Origin: Oculatella sp. LEGE 06141 | GTDB lineage: Bacteria > Cyanobacteriota > Cyanobacteriia > Elainellales > Elainellaceae | Reading direction: 5' to 3' | DNA: 64,000 bases | Assembly (NCBI RefSeq): GCF_015207605.1 | Contig: NZ_JADEWO010000021.1 | Span: 1 to 64,000, forward strand | In this document: in pieces, positions 63,468 to 64,000 of the stretch | Numbering within the stretch: position 1 is the first letter of the stretch | Layout of the letters: every line of letters starts with the position of its first letter | The notes under the pieces: model-generated | Seen by the model: the letters and a program-made list of their open reading frames with translations, nothing else | What the model was told of the DNA's origin: nothing | The model's database searches: none | Translations under genes and position numbers: made by a program

Positions 63468-63968
63468 TTACCATTTTGTTGAATTACCAAGCGCTAGCGT
63501 AAACAGTGCTGCTGCTCCAAAGGCTGCGATCGTCCGAACATGGTTCCAAAACGTCCAGTTGGTTAAGTATTTAGCCCAGAGGTCTGTGCCTTCTGTGCTG
63601 TTGGGTTGGGCGATCGCCAATGCATCGTTTAGCGGCACATTGAACACTATTGTTACCCCAAAACAACCGATCAAATAGAGCAGGCTCCCAACGAGCAAAT
63701 ACGTGGTATGGGATTGGTGCCCCTTGAACAGTGAGGCGATCGCCAGGACAAGACAGGCTACACCCGTTCCGAGAAATACCGTCATAAACCACGGGTTAAT
63801 GACCGTGATGTTGATCGCTTGCATCGCGGCAATGCCTTCTGCGCTCGGTCGTTGAGCCAGCGCACGCATCACAAACGTTGAGAAAGCAAAAAAGATTCCT
63901 GCAACCAACCCACAACCTAACGCCGAAAACAGTTTTAGCCCAAAGAGCCAGTCATTCGTCATTGTCAT
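63468..63968 (-). CDS. DUF1772 (anthrone oxygenase-like) membrane protein
   Basis: 166 residues with four membrane segments. The first reads GLKLFSALGCGLVAGIFFAFSTFVMRAL, typical of DUF1772. FGVTIVFNVPLNDAL and YLTNWTFWNHVRTIAAFGAA are the other family landmarks. Related proteins include anthrone oxygenases, but most bacterial members are uncharacterised. TTACCTGGAGGTATTATG upstream is a good ribosome binding site for the ATG at 63968 (an alternative Met is two codons on). Confidence 0.85.
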   Translation of the reverse strand: MTMTNDWLFGLKLFSALGCGLVAGIFFAFSTFVMRALAQRPSAEGIAAMQAINITVINPWFMTVFLGTGVACLVLAIASLFKGHQSHTTYLLVGSLLYLIGCFGVTIVFNVPLNDALAIAQPNSTEGTDLWAKYLTNWTFWNHVRTIAAFGAAALFTLALGNSTKW

Positions 63969-64000
63969 AATACCTCCAGGTAAGGTTTAACCTGAGCAAC

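Noticed and set aside
1-64000. CRISPR arrays, tRNA genes and intact insertion sequences
   Set aside because: I saw no regularly spaced repeats, no tRNA-like T-loop and acceptor pairing, and no intact transposase anywhere in the window.

Overview
The window looks like chromosomal DNA from a cyanobacterium. HIP1-type GCGATCGC/CGATCG octamers recur throughout, and many of the families are typical of cyanobacteria: GAF/PAS histidine kinases ending in SHELRSPLNPILGW, NB-ARC/WD40 proteins, AIM24 (TIGR00266) proteins, an ebo cluster, MgtE, SepF and an Anabaena-type sensory rhodopsin. Genus cannot be fixed from the sequence alone. I found no tRNA, rRNA, CRISPR array, prophage or intact insertion sequence.

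Layout. (1) 0.1-3.9 kb: overlapping eboD-eboE-eboF, the tail of an ebo metabolite-traffic operon. (2) 4.0-10.7 kb, minus: a small HTH regulator followed by two large soluble or membrane-anchored histidine kinases, probably one operon. (3) 10.7-12.4 kb: a decayed region with one small conserved gene, a pseudogene carrying two in-frame stops, and copy 1 of a ~96-bp dispersed repeat. (4) 12.4-15.6 kb: three tandem AIM24 paralogues plus an M48 metallopeptidase. (5) 15.9-18.0 kb: Mn-type superoxide dismutase, a SufR-like regulator and SepF. (6) 18.0-24.0 kb: a P-type cation ATPase divergent from MgtE, then an AI-2E-family transporter. (7) 24.4-26.8 kb: an Anabaena-sensory-rhodopsin-like gene convergent with an orphan histidine kinase. 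An 18-bp motif is shared between the mgtE and rhodopsin upstream regions. (8) 28-34 kb: a TTC38-like repeat protein, an FdhF/YdeP-type molybdopterin oxidoreductase, small conserved proteins and a GT4 glycosyltransferase. (9) 34.7-39.4 kb, minus: a Ser/Thr kinase-WD40 fusion, a membrane-anchored WD40 protein and an RTX-type calcium-binding protein. (10) 40.2-46.2 kb, plus: a six-gene co-directional run with a NapH-like 4Fe-4S membrane protein, an FHA-reductase-ferredoxin fusion, a secreted-type protein with two EF-hand loops, a VOC-like protein, a parvulin-type isomerase and a small unknown. (11) 46-58 kb: an MFS protein, a giant NB-ARC/14xWD40 protein, an exported helical-repeat protein and a 1343-residue membrane protein. 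(12) 58-64 kb: an amidase remnant, a copper amine oxidase, a single-domain response regulator, a small exported repeat protein and a DUF1772-type membrane protein.

The most system-like piece is 34.7-46.2 kb. A Ser/Thr kinase lies close to a two-gene redox pair in which one protein has an FHA phospho-threonine reader fused to a ferredoxin-reductase chain. Its upstream membrane iron-sulfur partner carries three T-V-x-R motifs near its C terminus. The RTX protein, the EF-hand-loop protein and the parvulin isomerase nearby suggest type I secretion cargo, but no exporter is in the window. Functional links in this block are inference.
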